Origin: Corynebacterium kalinowskii
GTDB taxonomy: Bacteria; Actinomycetota; Actinomycetes; Mycobacteriales; Mycobacteriaceae
Reading direction: 5' to 3'
DNA length: 64,000 nucleotides
Assembly (NCBI RefSeq): GCF_009734385.1
Contig: NZ_CP046452.1
Coordinates: 1,550,001-1,614,000, forward strand
The notes under the pieces were generated by a model. The model had not been told where the DNA came from. It saw only the letters and a list, made by a program, of their open reading frames with translations, and ran no database searches. Positions 1-7,904 of this stretch are shown here, piece by piece; the first letter of the stretch is position 1; each line of letters opens with the position of its first letter. The translations under genes and the position numbers were made by a program.

Positions 1-1284
1 TTTGATTGCTTCGCCGTGCGCTGGAAGGCGCTCGGCATCTGCCAGGGTGATGATGGTTGAACCGATTTCACGCAGCCCCTGCTGCGTGTATTCCACGAAG
101 TGCATGGGCTTGAGGAAGGTGTAGGTAGACAGGCCCGAAGCATAAGCTGCGGAGCCGGATGTCGGCAGGACGTGGTTGGAACCCGCCGCATAGTCTCCCA
201 GCGGCACCGGGGCGTGTTCGCCCACAAAGACGGCGCCAGCGTTCCTGATCTTCGCGGCAACTTCTGTGGCCGCCCTGGTGTGAATCTCCAGGTGCTCGGC
301 GGCATAGGCGTTGGCCACCACGATGGCGTGGTCGATGTCGTCGACAAGCACAATGCCCGACTGCTCCCCCTTGAGGGCCTGGGCGACGCGGTCGGCGTTG
401 AGGGTGACACCGTAACGGGCCTCAATCTCGCGGTCCACTGCTTCGGCCAGTTCGACTGACGGGGTGATCAGCACGGATGCGGCCATGACGTCGTGCTCTG
501 CCTGGGAGATGAGGTCGTAGGCGACGTAGACCGGATTGGCGGTCTCGTCGGCTACGATCGCGATTTCGGTCGGGCCAGCTTCGGCGTCGATGCCGACCAC
601 ACCACGCACGCAGCGCTTAGCAGCGGTGACAAAGATGTTGCCCGGGCCGGTGATCAAGTCCACGGGATCCAGGTCGTTGTCGCCGTACGCCAGAAGCGCG
701 ATGGCCTGCGCGCCCCCCACGGCCCAAATTTCCTCCACGCCCAGCAGCGAGCAGGCAGCGAGGATGGTCGGGTGTGGCCAGCCGCCGAACTCTTTCTGTG
801 GCGGTGAGGCGACGACAAGAGAAGCAACGCCCGCTTCCTGCGCAGGCACCACATTCATGATCACAGAGGATGGGTACACCGCGTTACCGCCCGGGACGTA
901 CAATCCAACGCGCTCAACGGGCAGGAATTCCTCCCGCACAACAGCTCCATCGCCCAAGGTGACCGTGCTGCCTTCCGGCTTCTGGGCGGCGTGAACCGTG
1001 CGCACCCGCGCGATAGCCTCAGTCAGGGCTTGTTTGATCTGCGGGTCAAGCTCGTCAGCAGCACGCTTCACGACGTCCGCTGGCACTTTTACCGAATCAG
1101 GAACAATACCGTCGAACTTCTCCCCGTACTCCAGGGCTGCGACGGCACCGCGCTGTTTGATGTCCTCAACGATGGGCTGAACCGTAGACTGTACGGCGTC
1201 CACATCCATCTGTGCGCGAGGCAGCGTGCGTCGCAGCACGCTCATGCTCGTTACTTGTCCACGCACATCGATGGTGCTTAGCAT
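1..1284 (-). CDS. hisD: Histidinol dehydrogenase (3' end beyond window)
   Basis: Zn-dependent cytosolic enzyme that oxidises L-histidinol to L-histidine with two NAD+, the last two reactions of histidine synthesis. The frame is open from an ATG at 1284 to the left edge (about 428 codons), so only the last dozen or so codons of a usual 430-445 residue HisD are missing. Family segments seen: [30 protein letters not shown] and the ISQAEHD region. A full AAGGAGG nine bases before the ATG fixes the start. It diverges from the YbjN-like gene at 1515; the other his genes would follow leftwards outside the window. Identification is secure; the exact C-terminus is not visible. Confidence 0.96.
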   Translation of the reverse strand, partial: MLSTIDVRGQVTSMSVLRRTLPRAQMDVDAVQSTVQPIVEDIKQRGAVAALEYGEKFDGIVPDSVKVPADVVKRAADELDPQIKQALTEAIARVRTVHAAQKPEGSTVTLGDGAVVREEFLPVERVGLYVPGGNAVYPSSVIMNVVPAQEAGVASLVVASPPQKEFGGWPHPTILAACSLLGVEEIWAVGGAQAIALLAYGDNDLDPVDLITGPGNIFVTAAKRCVRGVVGIDAEAGPTEIAIVADETANPVYVAYDLISQAEHDVMAASVLITPSVELAEAVDREIEARYGVTLNADRVAQALKGEQSGIVLVDDIDHAIVVANAYAAEHLEIHTRAATEVAAKIRNAGAVFVGEHAPVPLGDYAAGSNHVLPTSGSAAYASGLSTYTFLKPMHFVEYTQQGLREIGSTIITLADAERLPAHGEAIK

Positions 1285-1470
1285 GGTGGTCAGCCTCCTT
1301 GGCCCAGTGGCCGGTCGCGATCTGGCATGGTGGAAATATGGATTATTCTAGGTGTCTGTCTACCTGGTACTTTAAACTCCGCTAGGCCAGCGCCTATTTT
1401 CCGCCCTTTTTAGGGGGCTTAGAGTGGTAGCAGGCAACACCGAGACAATAATTTTCACCCTTTTGCAAAT

Positions 1471-1509
1471 TATACAATCCCGGTGGGTGGGTAAGACTCG
1501 GAAGGAGGT
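1471..1509 (+). promoter_or_regulatory. Putative -10 and strong Shine-Dalgarno of the YbjN-like gene
   Basis: TATACA at 1471-1476 is a good -10 hexamer in an AT-rich patch of the 230-base hisD/YbjN divergent gap; no convincing -35 is seen at 16-18 bases. GGAGGTG at 1503-1509 is a strong ribosome binding site six bases before the GTG at 1515, which decides that start. Confidence 0.4.
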
Positions 1510-1514
1510 GTCAG

Positions 1515-2555
1515 GTGAACTACGACGAAGCCGAGCGCAAGAAAATTCTGATGTTTCCTACAATCGCGACGCTCAGCGCGGTTGCTGAGTCGATTGGGCT
1601 CAATTTTGTCGAGGGAGCTGACCGACTCCTCGTTCCTTGGGATTTGCATCGACAGCTGTTTACCTTCACTGCCCATCCAGATCCTGCAATCGTGTCCATC
1701 GCCCAGGTACGGTGCGATATCAGCATGGCCAAGCTCCATGACGTCACCGAGTTCATTGAGTCTTGGAACTCTGAGCGCATCAACCCCACTGCCTCGTTCC
1801 GCGTCACCGACGAAGGTGACGTGTCCGTATCCTTCGTGTCACACTTCCCCATTGGTGCCGGCGCATCGTGGGAGCAACTCAGCGACTTCATGTACCGCTC
1901 CTGCGATGTCACCGACATGGCTGTCACCGAACTTGCCAGCACGCTGGGCAGCCACCTCATTGCGCTCAACGACTACGCCCGCACCTACGAAGACGATAAA
2001 GCCCTCCGCCAGACACTATTTCGCCCATACGATATCGACGGCGACCCGACCCGCGACCTCGACGAAAGCACCGCGCTCAACCTCTTCCTGGACTCCTCTG
2101 AGGAGCCTGCGCTTTTCGACGACCCCTTGACCCCCGTCACCATCGACGGCATCGCCGAAGCCTGGCGCGAAAAGGGCATCGAGAAGATGGAAAAGCATGA
2201 GGACTTCATTGTCACCGGCATCAACAACATCTTGATGGCGGTATTCATTGACAATGGCCCGTCACTGCTGATGCGCGGGCACTGGGATTGCGATCTTCCG
2301 GAATCTGACTGGCTGCGAGCATTTCTCGTTGCCAACGATTGGAACAACGCCCCAGCAGCCACTCGCGCGTTGTGGGTGGAAGAAGAGGAACACTTGCAGT
2401 TGCGGGTGGAGTACGCCATCCCGATCACTCATGGTTTCAGCGCGGACCAGCTCAGCGAAGTCATCGGTTCCGCCACTCAATCAATTCTGCGAGCGATCGA
2501 TGCGCTGAGCCTTGAGATCACCGGTTCGTCGCCAGTGCGCTGGCCAGATCAATAG
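1515..2555 (+). CDS. Protein with two tandem YbjN-like domains
   Basis: 346-residue soluble protein with no signal peptide or membrane segment. Residues about 20-150 and 205-335 each read as a YbjN-like alpha/beta module (type III secretion chaperone-like fold): both have an N-terminal helix, a central strand set (LFTFTAHP / LLMRGHWD), a helix with WN (ESWNSER / ANDWNN), a strand block and a C-terminal helix. YbjN-type proteins are poorly understood; E. coli YbjN is linked to stress and motility regulation. The GTG start is fixed by GGAGGTG six bases upstream. It is divergent from hisD and convergent with nadC. The duplicated domain in one chain suggests an internal pseudo-dimer. Function unassigned. 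Confidence 0.8.
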   Translation: MNYDEAERKKILMFPTIATLSAVAESIGLNFVEGADRLLVPWDLHRQLFTFTAHPDPAIVSIAQVRCDISMAKLHDVTEFIESWNSERINPTASFRVTDEGDVSVSFVSHFPIGAGASWEQLSDFMYRSCDVTDMAVTELASTLGSHLIALNDYARTYEDDKALRQTLFRPYDIDGDPTRDLDESTALNLFLDSSEEPALFDDPLTPVTIDGIAEAWREKGIEKMEKHEDFIVTGINNILMAVFIDNGPSLLMRGHWDCDLPESDWLRAFLVANDWNNAPAATRALWVEEEEHLQLRVEYAIPITHGFSADQLSEVIGSATQSILRAIDALSLEITGSSPVRWPDQ

Positions 2556-2577
2556 GCCAGCGCACCGCCAGCGCTGA

Positions 2578-3438
2578 CTAGTCGAAGTCCAACCCGAGGT
2601 CGAGGGTTCGCACAGAGTGCGTCAGTGCACCTACAGCCAGATAGTCGATGCCACAGTTGGCGTATTCGGCTGCTTGTTCCAGGATGAGGCCACCCGACAC
2701 CTCCAGCAAAGTCTCTGGGGACAACGCGTTTCGGCGCTGCACTGCCACCTGCACTTCCCAGAGGTCGAAGTTGTCCAGCAGGATCTCGTCCGGGGACTCG
2801 GTGAGCAGTTCATCAAGTTGCGCCAGGGTATCGACTTCAACCTCGCACCATACGTCTGGGAATTCGAGTCGGACGCAGCGCAGCGCTTCGACCACTGAAC
2901 CGGCAGCAACGACATGATTGTCCTTGATCATGGCGCGGTCGCCCAGTCCCATGCGATGGTTTTCTCCCCCACCGGCACGAACGGCGTACTTTTGTAGTTT
3001 CCGGAGCATCGGCAGGGTTTTGCGGGAATCACGAATTTTCGCTTTGGTGCCGGCTACTTCCTCAACCCATGCGGAGGTCGCCGTGGCGATGCCGGACAAA
3101 TGGGTAAGCAGGTTGAGCAAAGTACGTTCGGCGGTGAGCAGAACCCGCGTCGGGCATTCAATCTCAGCCACGGCCTCCCCCGGCGCGACTGTGTCACCGT
3201 CCTGCTTGAGCAAGTTGACAGTGAAGTCCGAATTCTCGCTCACCAAAGCGATGACCTCAGCGATCAGCGCACCTCCGGCGATGGTTCCATGCTCCCGGCT
3301 GACCACCTTTGCTCGGCTGCGCTGCGTGCTACCGACGGTGGCGAAGGTCGTGATATCTGGTCCGTATGCGAGGTCTTCATCGAGTGCCACTCGAATAACC
3401 TTGCGGGCATCCGCAAGGTCAAGGCCGAAATCTGGCAT
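2578..3438 (-). CDS. nadC: Nicotinate-nucleotide pyrophosphorylase (carboxylating)
   Basis: Quinolinate phosphoribosyltransferase: joins quinolinate to PRPP with loss of CO2 to give nicotinate mononucleotide, the entry into NAD. The 286-residue length is typical. Visible family motifs: EDLAYGPDIT near the N-terminus, RTLLNLLTHLSGIAT, DSRKTLPMLRKLQKYAV (PRPP and quinolinate binding Arg/Lys/His region), RAGGGENHRMGL, and EVDTL...ILLDNFD in the barrel. Its ATG shares one base with the nadA stop (TAATG), so the two are translationally coupled. No nadB or nadS is next to it. Confidence 0.97.
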   Translation of the reverse strand: MPDFGLDLADARKVIRVALDEDLAYGPDITTFATVGSTQRSRAKVVSREHGTIAGGALIAEVIALVSENSDFTVNLLKQDGDTVAPGEAVAEIECPTRVLLTAERTLLNLLTHLSGIATATSAWVEEVAGTKAKIRDSRKTLPMLRKLQKYAVRAGGGENHRMGLGDRAMIKDNHVVAAGSVVEALRCVRLEFPDVWCEVEVDTLAQLDELLTESPDEILLDNFDLWEVQVAVQRRNALSPETLLEVSGGLILEQAAEYANCGIDYLAVGALTHSVRTLDLGLDFD

Positions 3439-4496
3439 TATTCGCCGTCACCTGGCTTTCCGATCTGAATCATGCGTTCCACGCTGGCTCGGGCTTTCGC
3501 AGCCACGTCCGGGTCAACGTCAACAACATCTGCTCCATCTGTGAGGCATCGCAGCAGGGCGGCTGGAGTAATCCGCTTCATGTAGCCGCACTCTGCGCGG
3601 TCGTTGACCGGCAGGAAGTTTGCTTCCGGCGCGGCTTTCTTCAGCTGGTGCAGCATGCCAAGCTCCGTGGCCACCAACACAGTCGTTGCACCAGAGAGTT
3701 GCCGAGCATTCGTCAACATATCTCCAGTGGAAAACATGTGTACTCGTTCCCGCTCGATTTTGCCCTCTCCCGCCAAGTAAATTGCGGAGTTTGCACAACC
3801 ACATTCCGGGTGAATGAATAGCTCAGCGTTTGGGTTCGACATTGCCGCTTGTTCCAGCTGCCTGGCGCTGATACCCGCGTGAACGTGGCATTCGCCGGCC
3901 CAGGTGTGCACATTCTTGCGTCCGGTCTCCCGAATAACGTGAGCACCGAGGAACTGGTCTGGGCAGAACAGGATTTCCTTTGCCGGATCGATGGAAGCGA
4001 CAACGTCAACAGCATTAGATGACGTGCAACAGACGTCGGTAAGCGCCTTGACCGCCGCGGTCGTGTTCACATATGACACCACCACTGCTCCTGGGTGCTC
4101 GTCCTTCCACTCCTGCAGTTGCGCGGCGGTGATGGAGTCGGCGAGGGAGCAGCCTGCGTCTTCGTCGGGAATCAGGACGGTTTTTTCTGGGGAGAGGATC
4201 TTGGCGGTCTCTGCCATGAAGTGGACACCGCAAAAGATGATGACCTCGGCATCTGTCTCGGCCGCGATACGCGACAGTGCGAGCGAATCGCCCGTGACGT
4301 CTGCGATGTCCTGGATTTCCGGCAGCTGGTAGTTGTGAGCCAAAATAACGGCGCCGCGCTCTCGCTTCAAGCGCTCGATCTCGCTGCGCCACTGTTCATC
4401 AGCTGCAACCCCGCCGTAGCCAGCGGCAGTGTGGCTTATTGACGCGCGAAGCGGTGAATCCAGGGCCTGTAGTGCAGACATCGTTCCAACCTTCAC
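3438..4496 (-). CDS. nadA: Quinolinate synthase A
   Basis: [4Fe-4S] enzyme condensing iminoaspartate with dihydroxyacetone phosphate to quinolinate. 352 residues, normal for the family. Motifs: [15 protein letters not shown] near residue 50 (substrate-binding His/Tyr), [38 protein letters not shown], and [10 protein letters not shown], together supplying the three cluster cysteines expected. It follows the DUF2567 gene after 53 bases and overlaps nadC by one base. The gap may hold its own promoter, but a weak GATGAT/ATCATC hairpin followed by TTTTAG is also there. The usual partner nadB (aspartate oxidase) is absent, so the iminoaspartate source is not encoded here. Confidence 0.97.
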   Translation of the reverse strand: MKVGTMSALQALDSPLRASISHTAAGYGGVAADEQWRSEIERLKRERGAVILAHNYQLPEIQDIADVTGDSLALSRIAAETDAEVIIFCGVHFMAETAKILSPEKTVLIPDEDAGCSLADSITAAQLQEWKDEHPGAVVVSYVNTTAAVKALTDVCCTSSNAVDVVASIDPAKEILFCPDQFLGAHVIRETGRKNVHTWAGECHVHAGISARQLEQAAMSNPNAELFIHPECGCANSAIYLAGEGKIERERVHMFSTGDMLTNARQLSGATTVLVATELGMLHQLKKAAPEANFLPVNDRAECGYMKRITPAALLRCLTDGADVVDVDPDVAAKARASVERMIQIGKPGDGE

Positions 4497-4549
4497 TATG
4501 AGTTAAACGAGTTTCTAAAAGATGATTTCTCACGTTATCACGGTGATCA

Positions 4550-5140
4550 TCAAACTTCGGGGGCTCCTACCCCGTTTTGTGCGGGTGCCTCATCGGGTCC
4601 GAAGATGGCCAAACACCAGGCCGAGATGAGAAAAACGAAGGGAGCGACGAGCCCCGCGACGCTCAATCCAACATCGGGAAGATAGGTGAGCTCGCTGCCG
4701 ACGTGCAGCTCGTCCGGATTCGGCACACCCACTCGCCACAACGCCAACTTGGTGCCAGACAGGAAGAACAAGGCCGATCCAAGTGCCGAGCACACAACGC
4801 CCCACACCAGCAGCAGCGGGCTCATGAACTGTCGCCCCCTGCGAGCAGTCCACAACGCTAGTGCAATGCCAAGAACTAGAAAACAGAACACCATGACACC
4901 GAAGGTGGTGAATTCGCGATTGCCGTTCATTACCGACGGATCGGTGATCTCCACCCCGCCACCTTCGGCTATCGTGCCGCTCATGGTGGGGCGCCACAGG
5001 CCCCAACCAAGCCCTGCGAGCCCAAACGCGGCGAGCGAAACGACGAGCAGTTCGGCATAACCACCCACCACAGTGGGAACCGTGCGGCCGGACCGTCGCA
5101 CGGTCGAAGTGGAATCTGGAGCCTGCTGGGTGACCTTCAT
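4550..5140 (-). CDS. DUF2567-type integral membrane protein
   Basis: 196-residue protein with four predicted membrane segments, about residues 30-50, 80-98, 106-128 and 155-178; between the first pair lies a roughly 30-residue outer loop with a GGGVEITDP stretch. This layout, and its place directly after bioB and bsaP and before nadA, match the DUF2567 family conserved in mycobacteria and corynebacteria (the Rv1591 position, from memory). Function unknown. It starts 12 bases after bsaP ends, so it probably shares the bioB transcript. Family assignment is by context and topology, not by search. Confidence 0.75.
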   Translation of the reverse strand: MKVTQQAPDSTSTVRRSGRTVPTVVGGYAELLVVSLAAFGLAGLGWGLWRPTMSGTIAEGGGVEITDPSVMNGNREFTTFGVMVFCFLVLGIALALWTARRGRQFMSPLLLVWGVVCSALGSALFFLSGTKLALWRVGVPNPDELHVGSELTYLPDVGLSVAGLVAPFVFLISAWCLAIFGPDEAPAQNGVGAPEV

Positions 5141-5152
5141 ACTTTCGGAAGT

Positions 5153-5413
5153 TTAGCGATCCAAGTATTTCGAATCGACACTACCGTGCCGAGAACACAC
5201 GGCATCCCACCCATCGGGGCGCACTTGAACCACGATGCGACGGCCACAAATTGGGCAGTAGCGCGGTGCCTCGAGCCCGGCGCGGGCGCTTGGGGAAAGC
5301 TGAATGCTCAGCTCACCATCGTCAGGAATCTTTTCACCTGTGTTTGGGTGGAAGATTGGCGCAGCTCCTGTGAGCAGCGCCTCTAACAACTCGGTGCTAG
5401 CGGGTGTCTTCAT
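5153..5413 (-). CDS. bsaP: Biotin synthase auxiliary protein BsaP
   Basis: 86-residue protein five bases downstream of bioB. Its C-terminal half carries CPIC at residues 53-56 and a third cysteine (AVCSRHG, residue 73), a compact metal or Fe-S knuckle. Small cysteine proteins in this exact place in mycobacteria are known to be needed by the actinobacterial biotin synthase to turn dethiobiotin into biotin, probably by supporting its auxiliary Fe-S cluster; the name follows that family. The N-terminal half ([13 protein letters not shown]) is the conserved, cysteine-free part. Three cysteines are visible; a fourth ligand, perhaps H76, would be inferred. Tight spacing implies co-translation with BioB. 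Confidence 0.82.
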   Translation of the reverse strand: MKTPASTELLEALLTGAAPIFHPNTGEKIPDDGELSIQLSPSARAGLEAPRYCPICGRRIVVQVRPDGWDAVCSRHGSVDSKYLDR

Positions 5414-5418
5414 TGTTG

Positions 5419-6426
5419 TTAGACGGTGGCGTTGAGAGCCTTGATAGGCAGTCGCAGCTTGCCCATCATGTCCAGGTCCTGCTCAAGCGGGCGACCCAGG
5501 GTGGTCAGGTAGTTGCCCACGATGATGGCGTTGATGCCACCGAGCAGTCCCTGTTCCACACCAAGGTCACCAAGGGTGAGCTCACGACCTCCAGCGAAGC
5601 GCAGGATGGTCCGTGGCAGAGCGAGACGGAACGCACCAATGGCGCGGAGCGCGTCTTGAGCTGGCATGACCTCACGGTCAGCAAACGGGGTGCCCGGACG
5701 GGGATCCAGGAAGTTCATCGGAACTTCGGTCGGGTTGAGCTCCGCCAGGTCCTGTGCGAACTCGGCACGCTGCTCCAGGGTCTCACCCATGCCGAGGATG
5801 CCGCCGGAACACACTTCCATTCCGGCTTCGGCGACCATAGCCAGCGTCTCACGACGGGACTCCCAGCTGTGGGTGGTGACAACGTTCGGGAAGAAGGAGC
5901 GCGCAGTTTCAAGATTGTGGTTGTAGCGGTGCACGCCAGCCTTAGCCAGGCGGTCGACCTGCTCTTGAGTCAGGATGCCAATGGAAGCGGCAACCTCGAT
6001 GTCGACCTCAGACTTGATGGCGGCCACGGCGTTTTCCAGCTGCTGCAGGAGGTTCTCGTCTGGGCCCTTAACGGCGGCCACGATGCAGAATTCGGTGGCA
6101 CCGGTCTTGGCGGTCTGCTTGGCTGCGTCGACAAGCGCCGGGATATCCAGCCACGCGGATCGTACTGGGGAGTCGAACAAACCGGACTGGGAGCAAAAGT
6201 GGCAATCCTCAGGGCAGCCACCGGTCTTGAGGGAGATGATCCCTTCCATCTCCACTTCTTCACCACACCACTTCAAGCGGACTTCATGCGCGAGCTCCAG
6301 CAGCTCGGGAATTCGGTCCTCGTCCAGGTTGAGGACGGCGAGGGTTTCTTCCTTGTTCAGTCCTTCACCGCGCTCGAGGACCTTTTCACGTGCCAGCTCG
6401 AGGATGTCAGTATCGACGGTGGTCAT
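5419..6426 (-). CDS. bioB: Biotin synthase (radical SAM)
   Basis: Radical SAM enzyme inserting sulphur into dethiobiotin, last step of biotin synthesis. 335 residues, usual length. Seen: radical SAM CxxxCxxC in [13 protein letters not shown] (about residues 70-82), YNHNLETA, and [14 protein letters not shown], then the C-terminal barrel with RFAGGRE carrying the conserved Arg near the [2Fe-2S] cluster. First gene of a reverse-strand run with bsaP, DUF2567 and probably nadA-nadC. AAGGA lies about 15 bases upstream; the ATG at 6426 is the best start. A BioQ-like palindrome overlies its promoter (6486-6515), so biotin-responsive repression is likely. No bioA/bioD is adjacent. Confidence 0.98.
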   Translation of the reverse strand: MTTVDTDILELAREKVLERGEGLNKEETLAVLNLDEDRIPELLELAHEVRLKWCGEEVEMEGIISLKTGGCPEDCHFCSQSGLFDSPVRSAWLDIPALVDAAKQTAKTGATEFCIVAAVKGPDENLLQQLENAVAAIKSEVDIEVAASIGILTQEQVDRLAKAGVHRYNHNLETARSFFPNVVTTHSWESRRETLAMVAEAGMEVCSGGILGMGETLEQRAEFAQDLAELNPTEVPMNFLDPRPGTPFADREVMPAQDALRAIGAFRLALPRTILRFAGGRELTLGDLGVEQGLLGGINAIIVGNYLTTLGRPLEQDLDMMGKLRLPIKALNATV

Positions 6427-6485
6427 GATGTTTCACGTTCCTTATGTGTCCAGGGGTCGTTGCTCGGCACAGTGTGCACAAGCTC

Positions 6486-6515
6486 ACACTACACCGATAA
6501 TTGAACGCTGTTCAA
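6486..6515 (-). promoter_or_regulatory. bioB promoter with BioQ-like operator
   Basis: On the reverse strand TTGAAC (6515-6510) and TAGTGT (6491-6486), 18 bases apart, form a promoter pointing at bioB. The -35 is embedded in the perfect palindrome TTGAAC-GCT-GTTCAA (6501-6515), matching the TGAAC-N3-GTTxx pattern described for the corynebacterial TetR-type biotin regulator BioQ. Binding there would block the -35. The regulator gene itself is not in the window. Confidence 0.62.
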
Positions 6516-6533
6516 GAAACGCGGGGGTACTTG

Positions 6534-7211
6534 CTATCGACAGAGCTTCCAGTTGCCCTGTTCATTGCGGAAAGCCATCGTGTTAGCGGCTGTCTCGCCT
6601 GCGCCCGTCACGGTGGTGACCTTTGCCGTCGCCCGTTCACCCTCAATCAGTACGTCATCCACACCTGTCACCTTGGTAGCGGTCGCCTGGTATTCCGGAA
6701 TCGCAGCCAGTGGCATATCCGGCACACCCGCGGTGGAAAATGCCTCTGGACCACCCTGTTCGTTGATGATTTCCGAACACATACTGTCCACGAAAATGCT
6801 GAAATACTCGTTGACAGTCGTTGCGCTTTCCTGGCGTTTGAGCATGTCAGTAATCGCTTGGGTCTCGGCCGGAGTGCCTGGTCGGCCGTTCTTTGCGGGC
6901 GCGACGGTGGCCACTGGAACCTGCCCTGGCAGGGCCTGCGGTGCTGGCTGCGGTGCGCCGGCTGCCGAGGTTGCTGGCTTCTTTTCGCCAGCGGAGGTGG
7001 TTTCCTTCGGAGCATCGGTTCCAGAAGTGGCCACGGGGCTTTCCGCAGCGCTCGTTGAAACCGGTGCGGCGGAACTAACTGCCGCGGATGTAGTCGCTGA
7101 TACCGATCCGTCCTTCTCGCCATCCTTGTTGGAACCGCAAGCTGTCACGGTCAACAGCGACACTGCCATCAAGCTCGCACCCAGGATCTTGAACGTCTTC
7201 TTCGTCTTCAT
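6534..7211 (-). CDS. Secreted lipoprotein, NTF2-like C-terminal region
   Basis: 225-residue predicted lipoprotein. The ATG at 7211 starts a basic n-region (MKTKKTFK), a hydrophobic core and the lipobox LTVTAC (Cys at about residue 20), so upstream in-frame starts are rejected. Residues 25-90 are a low-complexity Ser/Thr/Ala/Pro linker, residues 105-225 a compact domain ending FRNEQGNWKLCR, the style of end seen in NTF2-like actinobacterial lipoproteins. It likely sits on the outer face of the membrane. Convergence or operon partners are lacking: it is the only reverse gene between bioB and the divergent TetR gene. Function unknown. Confidence 0.75.
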   Translation of the reverse strand: MKTKKTFKILGASLMAVSLLTVTACGSNKDGEKDGSVSATTSAAVSSAAPVSTSAAESPVATSGTDAPKETTSAGEKKPATSAAGAPQPAPQALPGQVPVATVAPAKNGRPGTPAETQAITDMLKRQESATTVNEYFSIFVDSMCSEIINEQGGPEAFSTAGVPDMPLAAIPEYQATATKVTGVDDVLIEGERATAKVTTVTGAGETAANTMAFRNEQGNWKLCR

Positions 7212-7328
7212 GCCGCACTGCTCCCACATTCGATAGGTTTTAGAAACTGGAAATTCACCACATCTTATGACCAAATGCACTTGAGCTCTACTCCAAGCTC
7301 AATCCACTCCCTCCCGACATCGACGTTC

Positions 7329-7334
7329 TATTGT
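7329..7334 (+). promoter_or_regulatory. Putative -10 (TATTGT) of TetR gene, leaderless
   Basis: TATTGT ends seven bases before the GTG at 7342, so transcription would begin at or next to the start codon. No Shine-Dalgarno is present, consistent with a leaderless mRNA. Confidence 0.42.
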
Positions 7335-7341
7335 TGTCTTT

Positions 7342-7890
7342 GTGCAGTTAACTCGTGAAAACATCGTAGGCGCGGCCATCGAGATCCTCGACACCTACGG
7401 CTTGGCCGATATGACAATGCGGCGCCTTGCCAAACACCTCGAAGTGGTGCCCGGCGCACTGTATTGGCACATCCCCAACAAACAATCGCTCATTGAGGCG
7501 ATCGCGTTGGAGATTCTGCAACCGGTGTGGCAGGCCATTGACGTCGATAAGCCCAGCGCTACCGCCCTGTGCGAGACGCTCCGCGCGGCGATGATGGCAC
7601 ATCGCGATGGCGCTGAAGTGGTCGGGGCAGCCTTGCCTGTCGGTGACATCACCGCTCGCATTACCGCTGGGCTTATCGACGCCCTCGAGCGCGAAAACCT
7701 GTCAGCAGAACGTACGCTTTTGGTAGCGACCACATTGATCAACTTCACTCTGGGAGCCACCTCACAGGAGCAGTCTCGTCACCAGTTGCAAGTCGCGTTA
7801 GACGGGCAAGCCGAGCAAAAGCCTGATGATGAAAACCTCTTCAGAGAAGGGCTGACGCTGGTCTTAGCCGGTGCCCTCAGTGATCGTTAA
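7342..7890 (+). CDS. TetR-family transcriptional regulator
   Basis: 182-residue DNA-binding protein. Residues 5-48 form the TetR helix-turn-helix: IVGAAIEILDTYG, then MTMRRLAKHLEV and PGALYWHIPNKQSLI, the classic recognition-helix block. The remaining helical part, with TetR_C-type length and a hydrophobic pocket, would bind an unknown ligand. It starts with GTG right after a TATTGT -10 (leaderless) and ends 14 bases before glgX, so the two may be partly co-transcribed. Control of glgX/trehalose genes is a reasonable guess but not shown. The effector cannot be read from sequence. Confidence 0.9.
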   Translation: MQLTRENIVGAAIEILDTYGLADMTMRRLAKHLEVVPGALYWHIPNKQSLIEAIALEILQPVWQAIDVDKPSATALCETLRAAMMAHRDGAEVVGAALPVGDITARITAGLIDALERENLSAERTLLVATTLINFTLGATSQEQSRHQLQVALDGQAEQKPDDENLFREGLTLVLAGALSDR

Positions 7891-7891
7891 G

Positions 7892-7897
7892 TAGAGT
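7892..7897 (+). promoter_or_regulatory. Putative -10 (TAGAGT) of glgX, leaderless
   Basis: TAGAGT lies seven bases before the glgX ATG, just after the TetR stop codon; there is no Shine-Dalgarno. It would give glgX its own leaderless transcript. Confidence 0.42.
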
Positions 7898-7904
7898 AAC
7901 TCTC

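Noticed and set aside
5404..6504. Long 366-codon frame on the plus strand opposite bioB
   Set aside because: Lies entirely over bioB, which is a clear radical SAM gene; no SD, and the translation is low in hydrophobic pattern and matches nothing.
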